Assembly (NCBI RefSeq): GCF_024346135.1 | Contig: NZ_JAGQCJ010000002.1 | Location: forward strand, 167,372-231,371 | DNA: 64,000 nt | Origin: Cyanobium sp. CH-040 | GTDB lineage: Bacteria > Cyanobacteriota > Cyanobacteriia > PCC-6307 > Cyanobiaceae | Direction: 5' to 3' | Shown here: one piece after another, positions 51,885 to 60,721 of the stretch | How the letters are laid out: every line of letters begins with the position of its first letter | How positions within the stretch are numbered: position 1 is the stretch's first letter | Program-made: the position numbers and the translations under genes | Notes under the pieces: generated by a model | Told to the model about the DNA's origin: nothing | Databases searched by the model: none | What the model saw: the letters and a program-made list of their open reading frames with translations, nothing else

Positions 51885-53038
51885 GGGGCCGGGTCTCCGG
51901 GCGGTCGCTGCGCCCGCGCCCGGGTGCGGGCCTCCAGGGAATTGGTGGCCAGGGCCACCAGGTCGTCCAGGGAGCTGCTGCTGAGCAGGGCCTCCACCCG
52001 CGCCCGCGCCTCGGCGGAGGAGCACGCCTCCGGCCGGATGCAGCCGTTCACGCAGGCCGTGGCGCAGTCGATGGCCTGGTCGCTGGCGGGAGCGGTGGCC
52101 GCAGCAGGCCTGGCGGCTGACGGCGCGCTGGCCTGGACGGTGTCGTCCCCGCCCCACAGCTCCGGGGTGATCACGGCATCGAACACGCTCTCGGCGGGTC
52201 CGGTCATGAAGATGTGGCCGCTTGTCTCGTCCCAGTCGATCTGGAGCGGTCCGCCGGGCAGGTCGAGGCGGGCCCGGCGCTCGGCCAGCCCGAGGCGGTG
52301 ACACACCACCAGGGTGGCGCAGGCGCCGGTGCCGCAGGCCAGCGTGGGGCCGGCGCCGCGCTCCCACACGCGCATCACCAGATGGCTGGGGCTGAGGGCC
52401 TGCACGAAGTGCACGTTGGTGCGGGCCGGGAACGCCGGGTGCACCTCCAGGGCCGCGCCCAGGCGCTCCAGATCCACCGCGGCCACGTCTTCGACGGGCA
52501 CCACCACGTGGGGATTGCCCATGCCGGCGGCGCCCACCGCCAGCGTGCGCCCCTCCACCTCGAGGACCCCCTGGGGGATGCCCGCATCGCCCGTCGCCAG
52601 GGTGGTGGGCACCGTCTCCGGATCGAGGAACGGAGCGCCCATGTCCACGCGCACCGTGCCGTCGGCCTGCAGCTCGGGCACGATGCGTCCGGCCAGAGTC
52701 TCGATCGCCCAGCGCCGGCCGGCCAGGTCGCCGTCGCTGTCGGCGAGGAAGCGCGCCAGACAACGGATGCCGTTGCCGCACATCTCCGGCTCGCTGCCGT
52801 CGGCGTTGAAGATGCGCATGCGCAGTTCGCCGTCCTGGCGGGGGGGAAGGGCCAGGATCACGCCGTCGGCCCCCACCCCGAAGCGGCGGTCGCACAGCCG
52901 CCGGATGCGCTCGGGAGTGAGCCCGAGACTGTCGTCGCCGGGGCCGGCAGCGGGGTCGATGCCGGCGCGGCCGTCGACCATCAGGAAATCGTTTCCCAGA
53001 CCCTGGTATTTGCTGAACTGGAGCACGATTGCAGCCAC
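51881..53038 (-). CDS. dapF: Diaminopimelate epimerase with a C-terminal Cys-rich extension
   Basis: DapF converts LL- to meso-diaminopimelate for lysine and peptidoglycan. The epimerase part has FSKYQGLGNDFLMVDGR, the two catalytic cysteines in SEPEMCGNGIRCLARF and GPTLACGTGACATLVV, and ends near GHIFMTGPAESVFDAVI (about residue 285). Another 100 residues follow: an Ala/Ser/Pro linker and a short domain with CATACVNGCIRPEACSSAEA and LDDLVALATNSLEARTR. The usual length is about 280, so the extension is unusual. The start is GTG 53038, or GTG 53026, closer to the family N-terminus. It diverges from hfq. Confidence 0.93.
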   Translation of the reverse strand: MAAIVLQFSKYQGLGNDFLMVDGRAGIDPAAGPGDDSLGLTPERIRRLCDRRFGVGADGVILALPPRQDGELRMRIFNADGSEPEMCGNGIRCLARFLADSDGDLAGRRWAIETLAGRIVPELQADGTVRVDMGAPFLDPETVPTTLATGDAGIPQGVLEVEGRTLAVGAAGMGNPHVVVPVEDVAAVDLERLGAALEVHPAFPARTNVHFVQALSPSHLVMRVWERGAGPTLACGTGACATLVVCHRLGLAERRARLDLPGGPLQIDWDETSGHIFMTGPAESVFDAVITPELWGGDDTVQASAPSAARPAAATAPASDQAIDCATACVNGCIRPEACSSAEARARVEALLSSSSLDDLVALATNSLEARTRARAQRPPGDPAP

Positions 53039-53058
53039 GGCACCCTGGCGGGAATCCT

Positions 53059-53310
53059 ATGCAGAGCTTTTTCGAGGCACGCTCAGCGGCGCGCAGCTCC
53101 ACGCTCGACACCGACCAGCCCAGCGTCCGCCACATCCAGAACCTGATCCGGCGCAGGATCGCGGTGACCCTCCGCCTCCAGGGCGGCGAGAGCATCGAGG
53201 GGGTGATCCGCTGGCAGGACATCCGTGCCCTCGCTCTCGAGGTCGCCGCCGACGAACCGCTCGTGCTGGTGAACCGCGACGCCGTGCTGCTGCTGCGGGA
53301 ACGGGCCTGA
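53059..53310 (+). CDS. hfq: Hfq-like Sm-fold protein
   Basis: An 83-residue protein matching cyanobacterial Hfq: an N-terminal tail and then the Sm core [20 protein letters not shown] with [19 protein letters not shown] and [15 protein letters not shown]. Cyanobacterial Hfq lacks classical RNA-binding residues and in Synechocystis acts with the pilus machinery. The dapF neighbour agrees with the arrangement known there. ATG 53059 is chosen over an upstream in-frame start at 53029. Only 20 bases separate the two divergent starts. Confidence 0.88.
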   Translation: MQSFFEARSAARSSTLDTDQPSVRHIQNLIRRRIAVTLRLQGGESIEGVIRWQDIRALALEVAADEPLVLVNRDAVLLLRERA

Positions 53311-53353
53311 GGGCGCCTGTGGCACCATCGCAGACCACACCCCAGGGCCTGTC

Positions 53354-55996
53354 GTGAGCGAGAGCAGCCGCTACCAACCCCAGGCCATCGAACGGCAGTG
53401 GCAGCGGCGCTGGGCGGAGCAGGGGCTCCACCGCACCCCCGCACTCGAGGAGGGCGGCGACACCTGCATGGCGCTGTCGATGTTCCCCTATCCCTCGGGG
53501 AGCCTGCACATGGGCCATGTGCGCAACTACGTGATCACCGATGTGATCGCCCGGGTGGAGCGGATGCGTGGCCGCCGGGTGCTGCACCCGATGGGCTGGG
53601 ACGCCTTCGGCCTGCCGGCGGAGAACGCGGCGATCGAGCGCGGTGTCGACCCCGGCGCCTGGACGGACCGGAACATCGCCGCCATGCGGGAGCAGCTCCA
53701 GTGCCTGGGGCTCTCGATCGACTGGGAGCGGGAGATCACCACCTGTCACCCCGACTACTACCGCTGGACCCAGTGGCTGTTCTTGCAGTTCCTGGAGGCC
53801 GGCCTGGCCTATCAGAAGGACGCCACCGTGAACTGGGATCCGGTGGACCAGACCGTGCTCGCCAACGAGCAGGTGGACGGCGAGGGCCGTTCCTGGCGCT
53901 CCGGCGCCGTTGTCGAGAAGCGCCAGCTGCGCCAGTGGTTCCTGCGCATCACCGCCTATGCCGACCAGCTCCTCGACGATCTGGGCGGACTGAGCGGCTG
54001 GCCCGAGCGGGTGCGCACCATGCAGGCCAACTGGATCGGCCGCAGCCGCGGCGCCGAGATCCACTTTCCGGTGGTCGATGCCGAGGGCAAGGACAGCGGT
54101 GAGCGCATCGCTGTGTTCACCACCCGCCCGGACACCCTGCACGGTGTGAGCTACGTGGTGCTGGCGCCTGAGCATCCGCTGGTGGAGACGCTCACCACAG
54201 CGGATCAGGCCGTGGCGGTGGCGGCGTTCCGGGATCTGGTGAGCCGCCAGAGCGAGCAGGAGCGCACCGCCGAGGACCGGCCCAAGCGCGGCGTGCCGAT
54301 CGGCGCCCGGGTGCGCAACCCCGCCAGCGGCGAGCTGGTGCCGGTGTGGATCGCCGACTACGTGCTGGCCGAGTACGGCACCGGGGCGGTGATGGGCGTG
54401 CCCGCCCACGACCAGCGCGACTTCCTGTTCGCCCGCCAGTACGAGCTGCCGGTGCGGCAGGTGATCGTGCCGGTGGACAGCGACGCGCACGACTACGAGG
54501 GCACGGCCTGGACCGGCCCCGGGGTGCTGATCCACTCCGGCCGCTTCGACGGCCTCACCAGCGAGGCGGCCCGGGAGGCGATCGTCGCGGTGGCCGAGCA
54601 GGAGGGCTGGGGCCGGGGGCAGACCACCTACCGCCTGCGCGACTGGCTGATCTCCCGCCAGCGCTACTGGGGCTGCCCGATCCCGGTGATCCACTGCGAA
54701 GACTGCGGCGTGGTGCCGGTGCCCGCCGAGCAGCTGCCGGTGGAACTGCCCCGCGGCGTGGCCCTGGAGGGGCGGGGCGGCTCCCCCCTGGCCCAGCTCA
54801 AGAGCTGGGTGACCGTGCCCTGCCCCAGCTGCGGCAGGCCCGCCCGGCGCGAGACGGACACGATGGACACCTTCATCTGCTCCAGCTGGTACTACCTCCG
54901 CTACAGCGACGCCCACAACACCAGCCTCCCCTTCAGCCGTGAGGCCGTGGACGGCTGGCTGCCTGTGGATCAGTACGTGGGCGGCATCGAGCACGCGATC
55001 CTGCATCTGCTCTACGCCCGCTTCTTCACCAAGGTGCTGCGCGACCGGGGCCTGCTGGGCTTCTCTGAGCCCTTCTCCCGCCTGCTCACCCAGGGCATGG
55101 TGCAGGGGATCACCTACCGCAATCCCCACACCGGCAAATACATCGCCCCCGGGGATGTGGCCGACCCCAGCGATCCCCGCGATCCCGAGAGCGGCGAGCG
55201 GCTGGACACCTTCTACGAGAAGATGTCGAAGTCGAAGCACAACGGCGTCGACCCCGCCGTGGTGATCGACCGCTACGGCGCCGACACGGCGCGCATGTTC
55301 ATCCTCTTCAAGGCGCCGCCGGAGAAGGACCTGGAGTGGGACGACGCCGACGTGGAGGGGCAGTTCCGCTTCCTGCAGCGCCTCTGGCGGCTGGTGGACG
55401 GCGCGGCCGAACGGGGCCTGAGCCTGGCGGGCCTGGCGGCTGCTGACGGCGGCCCCGACGGCACGGCCCCAAGCTGCGCGGCCCCAAGCGGCGCGGATCT
55501 GTCTGCGGGGGAGCGGGAGCTGCGGCGGGCGGTGCACACCGCCATCACGGCGGTGAGCGAGGACCTGCAGGGCGACTTCCAGTTCAACACCGCCGTGTCC
55601 GAGCTGATGAAGCTCAGCAACGCCATGGCCGAGCACCTGGCCGACGTCTCCGACGCCGTGGCAGTGGAGGCCCTGCGCACCCTGCTGCTGCTGCTGGCCC
55701 CCTTCGCGCCGCACCTGGCCGAGGAACTGTGGGGCCGGCTGGGCGGCAGCGGCGGCAGCGTCCATCTCCAGGCCTGGCCGGTGGCCGATCCCGCCGCCCT
55801 GGTGCGCGACACCATCCCGCTGGTGATCCAGGTGAAGGGCAAGGTGCGCGGCAATCTGGAGGTTCCCGCCGACGCCGACCGGGCCACCCTCGAGAAACTG
55901 GCTGTGGAAAGCGACATCGCCGCCAAATGGCTGGAGGGGCGCTCGCCGAGCCGGGTGATCGTGGTGCCGGGCAAGCTGGTGAACCTCGTGCCCTGA
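53354..55996 (+). CDS. leuS: Leucyl-tRNA synthetase
   Basis: This 880-residue class I aminoacyl-tRNA synthetase charges tRNA-Leu. The HIGH-type motif is in [19 protein letters not shown], and the KMSKS motif in [18 protein letters not shown] (about residue 625). The editing (CP1) domain has [20 protein letters not shown] and [19 protein letters not shown], as in bacterial LeuRS. It ends with the anticodon-binding domain and the C-terminal [21 protein letters not shown] strand. The start is GTG 53354, 43 bases after hfq. The length is normal. Confidence 0.96.
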   Translation: MSESSRYQPQAIERQWQRRWAEQGLHRTPALEEGGDTCMALSMFPYPSGSLHMGHVRNYVITDVIARVERMRGRRVLHPMGWDAFGLPAENAAIERGVDPGAWTDRNIAAMREQLQCLGLSIDWEREITTCHPDYYRWTQWLFLQFLEAGLAYQKDATVNWDPVDQTVLANEQVDGEGRSWRSGAVVEKRQLRQWFLRITAYADQLLDDLGGLSGWPERVRTMQANWIGRSRGAEIHFPVVDAEGKDSGERIAVFTTRPDTLHGVSYVVLAPEHPLVETLTTADQAVAVAAFRDLVSRQSEQERTAEDRPKRGVPIGARVRNPASGELVPVWIADYVLAEYGTGAVMGVPAHDQRDFLFARQYELPVRQVIVPVDSDAHDYEGTAWTGPGVLIHSGRFDGLTSEAAREAIVAVAEQEGWGRGQTTYRLRDWLISRQRYWGCPIPVIHCEDCGVVPVPAEQLPVELPRGVALEGRGGSPLAQLKSWVTVPCPSCGRPARRETDTMDTFICSSWYYLRYSDAHNTSLPFSREAVDGWLPVDQYVGGIEHAILHLLYARFFTKVLRDRGLLGFSEPFSRLLTQGMVQGITYRNPHTGKYIAPGDVADPSDPRDPESGERLDTFYEKMSKSKHNGVDPAVVIDRYGADTARMFILFKAPPEKDLEWDDADVEGQFRFLQRLWRLVDGAAERGLSLAGLAAADGGPDGTAPSCAAPSGADLSAGERELRRAVHTAITAVSEDLQGDFQFNTAVSELMKLSNAMAEHLADVSDAVAVEALRTLLLLLAPFAPHLAEELWGRLGGSGGSVHLQAWPVADPAALVRDTIPLVIQVKGKVRGNLEVPADADRATLEKLAVESDIAAKWLEGRSPSRVIVVPGKLVNLVP

Positions 55997-56021
55997 CCCC
56001 GGCGGCACGTCCCTGCCCGCC

Positions 56022-57752
56022 ATGGCCGATTCCATGCCCAGCGTTCCGCCGGACCGGTTCACAGCCCTCCGCGGAGCGGCGCTGCTGGCCGATCCGGTGC
56101 TCAACAAGGACACCGCCTTCAGCCCCGAGGAGCGCCGGGAGCTGGAGCTCGAGGGGCTGCTGCCGGCGGCGGTGGAGCCCCTGGAGCTGCAGGTGCGCCG
56201 GGTGTGGGACGGCTTCCAGCGCCAGGACGGCGCCCTGGCCCGCTTCGGCTATGTGAGCGCCCTGCGCCAGCGCAACCTCACCCTCTTCCACCGCTTCCTG
56301 GAAGACCACATCGAGGCGGTGCTGCCTGTGGTGTACACCCCCACCGTGGGGGCGGTGATCGAGGCCTTCAGCCACACCGACCTGCCGGGCGGCCAGGGCC
56401 TCTACCTCACCCCGGAGCACCTGCCGCAGCTGCCGGAGCTGCTGCGCCGCGCCGCGCCGCAGGGTGTGGACCTGCTGCTCGTGACCGACTCCGAGGGCAT
56501 CCTCGGGATCGGCGACCAGGGCATCGGCGGCATCCACATCTGCCAGGGCAAGCTGTCCGTCTACACCCTCTGCGCCGGGCTGAATCCCGAGCGGGTGCTG
56601 GCAGTCACCCTCGACGTGGGCACCGACCGCCCAAGCCTGCTCAGCGATCCGCTCTACCCGGGGCTGCGCCGCCGCCGCCTGCGCGGCGAGGCCTACGACG
56701 CCGTCCTGGACGGGTTCGTCGACGCCGTCGCGGCTGTGTTCCCGCAGGCGTTCCTGCACTGGGAGGACTTCGGCAGCCCCCAGGCCCGGCGGGTGCTCGA
56801 CCGCTACCGCCACCGCCTGCCCAGCTTCAACGACGACATCCAGGGCACCAGCGTGGTGGCCGCCGCGGCGGTGCTGGCCGGCTGCCGGGGGCAGGGGGTG
56901 CGGCTGGAGGACCAGCGCATCGTGATCTTCGGGGCGGGCACGGCCGGCTGCGGCATCGCCAAGCGGCTGGTGCGCCTGCTGGAGCTGCGCGGACTGAGCA
57001 ACGAACAGGCGCGCGCGCGCATCTGGGCGATCGACCGGCAGGGCCTGCTGCTGGAGGGGCAGGAGGGGATCCCGCCGGCGGCCGTCCCCTTCGCCAGGCC
57101 CGCCGTCGAAGGCGACGGCTTCGATCGCGACCCCGAGGGCCGGATCGGCCTGCAGGAGGTGGCGCGGCGCGTGCGGCCCACCGTGCTGATCGGCACCTCG
57201 GCGGTGGCCGGCGCCTTCGGCCGGGACGTGGTGGAGGCCATGGCCGGGGCCACTGGCCAGCGGCCGCTGATCCTGCCGCTCTCCAACCCCACGGCCCTGG
57301 CCGAGGCCACGCCCGGCGACCTGCTCGCCTGGAGCGGCGGCCGGGCCCTGGTGGCCACCGGCAGTCCCTTCCCGCCGGTGCGCCATGACGGCCGGGAGCG
57401 GCCCATCGGCCAGTGCAACAACTGCCTGGTGTTCCCCGGGCTGGGCTTCGCCTGCGTGGCGGTGGGGGCCACGACGGTGAGCGAGGAGATGATCGACGCC
57501 GCCCTGGCGGCCCTGGTGGAGGCCATCCCCGCCAGCCGCGATGCCGATGCGCCGCTGATGCCCGCCATGGCCGCGTGCCAGACGGTGGGAGCGGCGGTGG
57601 CCGAGGCCGTGGCCCTGGCGGCGGTGCGGCAGGGCGTGGCCCGGCTGGCAGGCACGGAGCAGCAGGCCCGGGCCTGCCTGGATCGGGCACGCTGGAGCCC
57701 CACCTACCCGCGCCTGCGCCCCATCATGGGCGCAGCACAGGCCGCACCATGA
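56022..57752 (+). CDS. Malic enzyme (NAD(P)-dependent)
   Basis: A 576-residue oxidative decarboxylase converting malate to pyruvate and CO2. Family blocks are VVYTPTVGAVIEAFSHTDLP, LLLVTDSEGILGIGDQGIGG, HWEDFGSPQARRVLDRY with SFNDDIQGTSVVAAAAVL (metal ligands), the nucleotide motif IVIFGAGTAGCGIAKRLVRL, and LILPLSNPTALAEATPGDLL near the end. Cofactor preference cannot be told from sequence alone, though the layout suits the NAD-type large malic enzymes. ATG 56022, 25 bases after leuS. Confidence 0.93.
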   Translation: MADSMPSVPPDRFTALRGAALLADPVLNKDTAFSPEERRELELEGLLPAAVEPLELQVRRVWDGFQRQDGALARFGYVSALRQRNLTLFHRFLEDHIEAVLPVVYTPTVGAVIEAFSHTDLPGGQGLYLTPEHLPQLPELLRRAAPQGVDLLLVTDSEGILGIGDQGIGGIHICQGKLSVYTLCAGLNPERVLAVTLDVGTDRPSLLSDPLYPGLRRRRLRGEAYDAVLDGFVDAVAAVFPQAFLHWEDFGSPQARRVLDRYRHRLPSFNDDIQGTSVVAAAAVLAGCRGQGVRLEDQRIVIFGAGTAGCGIAKRLVRLLELRGLSNEQARARIWAIDRQGLLLEGQEGIPPAAVPFARPAVEGDGFDRDPEGRIGLQEVARRVRPTVLIGTSAVAGAFGRDVVEAMAGATGQRPLILPLSNPTALAEATPGDLLAWSGGRALVATGSPFPPVRHDGRERPIGQCNNCLVFPGLGFACVAVGATTVSEEMIDAALAALVEAIPASRDADAPLMPAMAACQTVGAAVAEAVALAAVRQGVARLAGTEQQARACLDRARWSPTYPRLRPIMGAAQAAP

Positions 57753-58027
57753 AAGCCATCTGGAACGGAGGCGTGATCGCCGCCAGTGACGACATCGTGA
57801 CCGTGGAGGGCAACGCCTACTTCCCCGCCCAGGCCCTCTCCCCCGACTGTTTCCGTCCCTCCCAGCACCGCAGCACCTGCGGCTGGAAGGGCGAGGCCCA
57901 CTACTACGACGTGGTCGTGAACGGCCAGGTGAACGCCAACGCCGCCTGGTTCTATCCCGACCCCAAGCCCGCGGCGGAGCAGATCCGGGGCCGCGTGGCC
58001 TTCTGGAAGGGCGTCACGGTGAACTGA
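57749..58027 (+). CDS. DUF427 family protein
   Basis: 92 residues: MKAIWNGGVIAASDDIVTVE, YFPAQALSPDCFRPSQHRS, CGWKGEAHYYDVVVNGQVN, NAAWFYPDPKPAAEQIRG. This is the DUF427 fold, a small beta protein of unknown function found in many bacteria. The ATG overlaps the malic enzyme stop (ATGA), so it is translationally coupled. Complete and of normal length. Metabolic connection to malic enzyme is not established. Confidence 0.88.
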   Translation: MKAIWNGGVIAASDDIVTVEGNAYFPAQALSPDCFRPSQHRSTCGWKGEAHYYDVVVNGQVNANAAWFYPDPKPAAEQIRGRVAFWKGVTVN

Positions 58028-58136
58028 CGAGCCGCGGCGCAGGGGCCACGGTCGGAAAACCGCTCCCGGCCTGCGGTCCGCCACCTTGGCAGGCCGAAAC
58101 GGCCAGCCCAGAGTGCGAACACCCCAACGACCATCG

Positions 58137-58715
58137 ATGCCGCGCCTCCTCGAGGAGTGGCGCCGGCGGCTGGCCCGGCTGCTGCGCGGCTGGGCCGCCG
58201 CCCTGGCGCCCCCATCCACGTCCCGGTTGAGCCTGGCTCCGTCCCTGGAGCCACTGACCTCTGCCCTGGCCGCCTGCCCCGCCACCCGTGAACCCCTGTC
58301 CGTGGAGCAGGCGGTGCTGGAGCGCAGCCTGGGTGTGCTGCGCCGGGAGGCGGCCGACGCACTGGCCGCCCTCGGTTCGGCCCATGCCCTGGTGAGCTCC
58401 GCCCGCTTCAGCCAGCTGCAGGAGGTGCGCCAGCGGGTGGCCGCCGGCCAGCTCCCCCAGGACGCCCTGCAGACCATGGCGGCCGACTACCAGGGCTGGC
58501 AGAGCGACCAGGTGCGCCTGTTCGATGCCCTGGCCCTGGTGCTGCGCATGCGCATCCCCCAGGGCACGGCCCTGGAGCAGGTGGGCGAGGAGCTGGAGCC
58601 CCAGGCCCGCCAGCATCTGGCCAGCCTGGCGGCCGAGTATCAGCGTGGGCTGCTGGCCCAGCAGTTCCGGCCCGCCGGAGAGCCGGGCGGGGCGGCATCG
58701 GACGCCGACGGTTGA
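58137..58715 (+). CDS. Hypothetical helical protein
   Basis: 192 residues with a basic amphipathic N-terminus (PRLLEEWRRRLARLLRGWAA) and then mostly helix (VLERSLGVLRREAADALAAL, HALVSSARFSQLQEVRQRVA, QSDQVRLFDALALVLRMRIP). No signal peptide or catalytic motif is visible, and I do not recognise a family. ATG 58137 is preferred to an upstream TTG. It is 109 bases after the DUF427 gene and convergent with the membrane protein. Confidence 0.6.
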   Translation: MPRLLEEWRRRLARLLRGWAAALAPPSTSRLSLAPSLEPLTSALAACPATREPLSVEQAVLERSLGVLRREAADALAALGSAHALVSSARFSQLQEVRQRVAAGQLPQDALQTMAADYQGWQSDQVRLFDALALVLRMRIPQGTALEQVGEELEPQARQHLASLAAEYQRGLLAQQFRPAGEPGGAASDADG

Positions 58716-58776
58716 GCCGCCGGCCGACGGCACCCCGCAGTCAGGGCCCAACCCGCGGCCAGGGCAGGCGAACGGC

Positions 58777-59481
58777 TCAGACCGTTTCCAGTTCCGCCGG
58801 CTCCGGGCCGGCGGAGGGCAGGCGTTCCGCGGCCACCCAGGGAATCAGCAGGGCCAGCACCGCGGCCAGGAAGCACCACACCGAGGTGAAGGCCTGGGTG
58901 AAGGCGATCCAGCTCACCACCACGCTCACCAGCAGGGCGAAGGCGTACCAGGCCAGGCGCCGCGAGCCGCTGAGCAGCAGCGGCACCAGCACCACCAGGG
59001 CGTAGCTGCTCACCCCCAGCTCCCGCGAGAGCAGGCCGTCGGCCAGCAGGCGGCTCTGGTAGCTGATCGAGCCGCCCACCACCACCGGCAGCACCCGGCC
59101 TGGCTCCAGCGCCAGCGGCAGCCAGAGCCACAGCCCCAGCAGCACCCCGAGGCCGGAGAGGAGACGCAGCAGGGGCACGGCGTCCGGCCGGCGCAGCCGG
59201 GCTGCCTGCAGGGCACACCAGGGGATCCAGGCGGGCCAGAAGCCGTGGGCGAAGAACAGGAACGCCACGGCGGCGCCATGGGTGAACGGCGGCTCCACGG
59301 GAGCATCGAGCCCGAGCCACACCAGGCCCTCGAAGGCCTGCTGCACGCCGAACAGCCAGGGGCACAGGGCCAGTGACAGGAGGTCGGTTCGCTGGTGCCG
59401 CCGGCAGGCCCCCAGGGCCAGGGCACCGGCCGGCACCAGGGCAGCGGCGGCGATGAAACTGGCCTCGCTGGAAAAACACAT
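58777..59481 (-). CDS. DUF6629-like polytopic membrane protein
   Basis: 234 residues with about seven membrane segments, beginning MCFSSEASFIAAAALVPAGA. This Met-Cys-Phe-Ser start is a hallmark I associate with DUF6629 proteins. Other landmarks are LFGVQQAFEGLVWLGLDA in helix 2-3 and AHGFWPAWIPWCALQAARL. The function of the family is unknown. The start is ATG, about 107 bases from the divergent PPC-glutaredoxin start. Confidence 0.75.
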   Translation of the reverse strand: MCFSSEASFIAAAALVPAGALALGACRRHQRTDLLSLALCPWLFGVQQAFEGLVWLGLDAPVEPPFTHGAAVAFLFFAHGFWPAWIPWCALQAARLRRPDAVPLLRLLSGLGVLLGLWLWLPLALEPGRVLPVVVGGSISYQSRLLADGLLSRELGVSSYALVVLVPLLLSGSRRLAWYAFALLVSVVVSWIAFTQAFTSVWCFLAAVLALLIPWVAAERLPSAGPEPAELETV

Positions 59482-59552
59482 GGCGGGCCGGTGGCTGCAG
59501 CACTCCTACCGGAGCCTGACAGCTGAAGGCCTCAGCCGCCGCCGGCAGGGCG

Positions 59553-59558
59553 TAGCTT
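59553..59558 (+). promoter_or_regulatory. TAGCTT -10-like element upstream of the PPC-glutaredoxin gene
   Basis: TAGCTT, 30 bases before ATG 59589, in the divergent spacer with the membrane protein gene. Confidence 0.45.
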
Positions 59559-59588
59559 GGCCCGCTGTACCGCCGACCTCCGGTCCCC

Positions 59589-60161
59589 ATGCGAGCACTG
59601 CCGCTGCATCTCCAGGCCGGGAGCGACGTGCACCGCAGCCTGGCGGAGCTGGCCGCCGCCCATGGGACCCACGGCTTCGTACTGAGCGTGGTCGGCAACC
59701 TCTCCCAGGCCGCCTTCCAGTGCCCGGGCCAGACGGCGCCCACCGTGCTGCGGGGGGAGCTGGAGATCATCACCCTCCAGGGAACCCTCGCCCCGGAGGG
59801 CGTGCATCTGCATCTCAGCCTCTCCGACGGCAACTGCCAGGTGTGGGGGGGGCATCTGGAACCGGGAACGCTGGTGCTGAAGGGGGCTGACGTGCTGGTG
59901 GGACTGCTGGAGGGAGCTCCTCCCGCCGCCGCCGCCACGGCCGCCGAGCCCAGGGTGGAGATCGTGGTGGCGGCGGGCTGTCCCTACAGCGCCCGTGCCC
60001 TGCGCATGCTGCGCACCCTCTCCATCCCCCACACCGTGCAGCACAGCGCCCAGGGTCCGGTGCCCCAGGTGTTCATCGACGGCGTCATGGTCGGCGGCTA
60101 CGACGCCCTGGCCGACCTGCACGGCCGCGGTGAACTCGAGCCCCTGCGGCGCCACTCCTGA
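59589..60161 (+). CDS. PPC/DUF296 domain fused to a glutaredoxin domain
   Basis: 190 residues with two units. Residues 1-112 match the PPC (DUF296) fold: LPLHLQAGSDVHRSLAELAA, HGFVLSVVGNLSQAAFQ, LEIITLQGTLAPEGVHLHLS, DGNCQVWGGHLEPGTLVLKG. After an Ala-rich linker, residues about 122-188 are a glutaredoxin with the CPYS active site at C131 and the conserved VPQVFIDGVMVGGYDALAD substrate loop. PPC domains occur in plant AT-hook proteins and in stand-alone prokaryotic proteins; glutaredoxins reduce disulfides. The combination suggests redox control of the PPC partner, which is inference. ATG 59589. The next gene follows 8 bases later. Confidence 0.85.
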   Translation: MRALPLHLQAGSDVHRSLAELAAAHGTHGFVLSVVGNLSQAAFQCPGQTAPTVLRGELEIITLQGTLAPEGVHLHLSLSDGNCQVWGGHLEPGTLVLKGADVLVGLLEGAPPAAAATAAEPRVEIVVAAGCPYSARALRMLRTLSIPHTVQHSAQGPVPQVFIDGVMVGGYDALADLHGRGELEPLRRHS

Positions 60162-60169
60162 GCCCCGGC

Positions 60170-60721
60170 ATGGACCTGCGCCTCACCACCCTGGAGGGCT
60201 GCGGTCTGGCCATCGGTGGCTATCCCCGCTTCACCTACGACGCCCGCGGGGGCGGCGGCACGGGGCGGCTGGGCGCCAGCGGCGACGGCAGCAGGCCGCT
60301 GGACTTCCCCCCCGCGGCGCTGAGCATTCCCCCCCTCACCTGGCGCAGCACCCGCATCCTCGGCCTGCCCCTGCCGCCCGGACTCGCCATCACCATCGAA
60401 CCGCTGCGGCTCGGCGGCTGCTTCGAACCCCGCAGCGGAGCCCTGCAGCTGCGCTTCCAGGCCCGCTTCCATTGCCGTGCCCTGGGCTTCTACCAGCCGC
60501 CGCCGCTGAGCATCGACACGGAGCTGACCACCGCTGCAGTGCAGAGCCGCAGACACCGCTGCCAGGGCCAGCGCCTGGACCGGGACGGGCTGGGGGTGCT
60601 GGTGGGCGTGGCCCGGGTGCCCGCCAGCGGCGACCCCTGGCTGGATCGCTTCCTGGGGCTGCCGGACGAGGCCCTCGCCGTGCTGCGCTGCCGCCTGAGC
60701 GGAGCGCTCAGCAGCGGCTGA
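60170..60721 (+). CDS. Hypothetical protein, beta-rich
   Basis: 183 residues starting MDLRLTTLEGCGLAIGGYPR. Alternating hydrophobic strands (LAITIEPLRLGGCFEPRSG, LQLRFQARFHCRALGFYQPP, LGVLVGVARVPASGDPWLD) suggest a beta-sandwich or lipid-binding fold, but no family is recognised. It follows the PPC-glutaredoxin gene by 8 bases and probably shares its transcript. Its last 14 bases overlap the end of convergent pgi. No signal peptide. Confidence 0.6.
   Translation: MDLRLTTLEGCGLAIGGYPRFTYDARGGGGTGRLGASGDGSRPLDFPPAALSIPPLTWRSTRILGLPLPPGLAITIEPLRLGGCFEPRSGALQLRFQARFHCRALGFYQPPPLSIDTELTTAAVQSRRHRCQGQRLDRDGLGVLVGVARVPASGDPWLDRFLGLPDEALAVLRCRLSGALSSG

Noticed and set aside
51885..53444. Upstream extension of the cysteine desulfurase frame through dapF
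   Set aside because: The extension is dapF read out of frame. ATG 51884 overlaps the dapF stop and begins at the expected family N-terminus.
53057..56113. A 1018-codon open frame opposite leuS
   Set aside because: Shadow of the leuS coding strand; the translation is low-complexity and has no recognisable motif.
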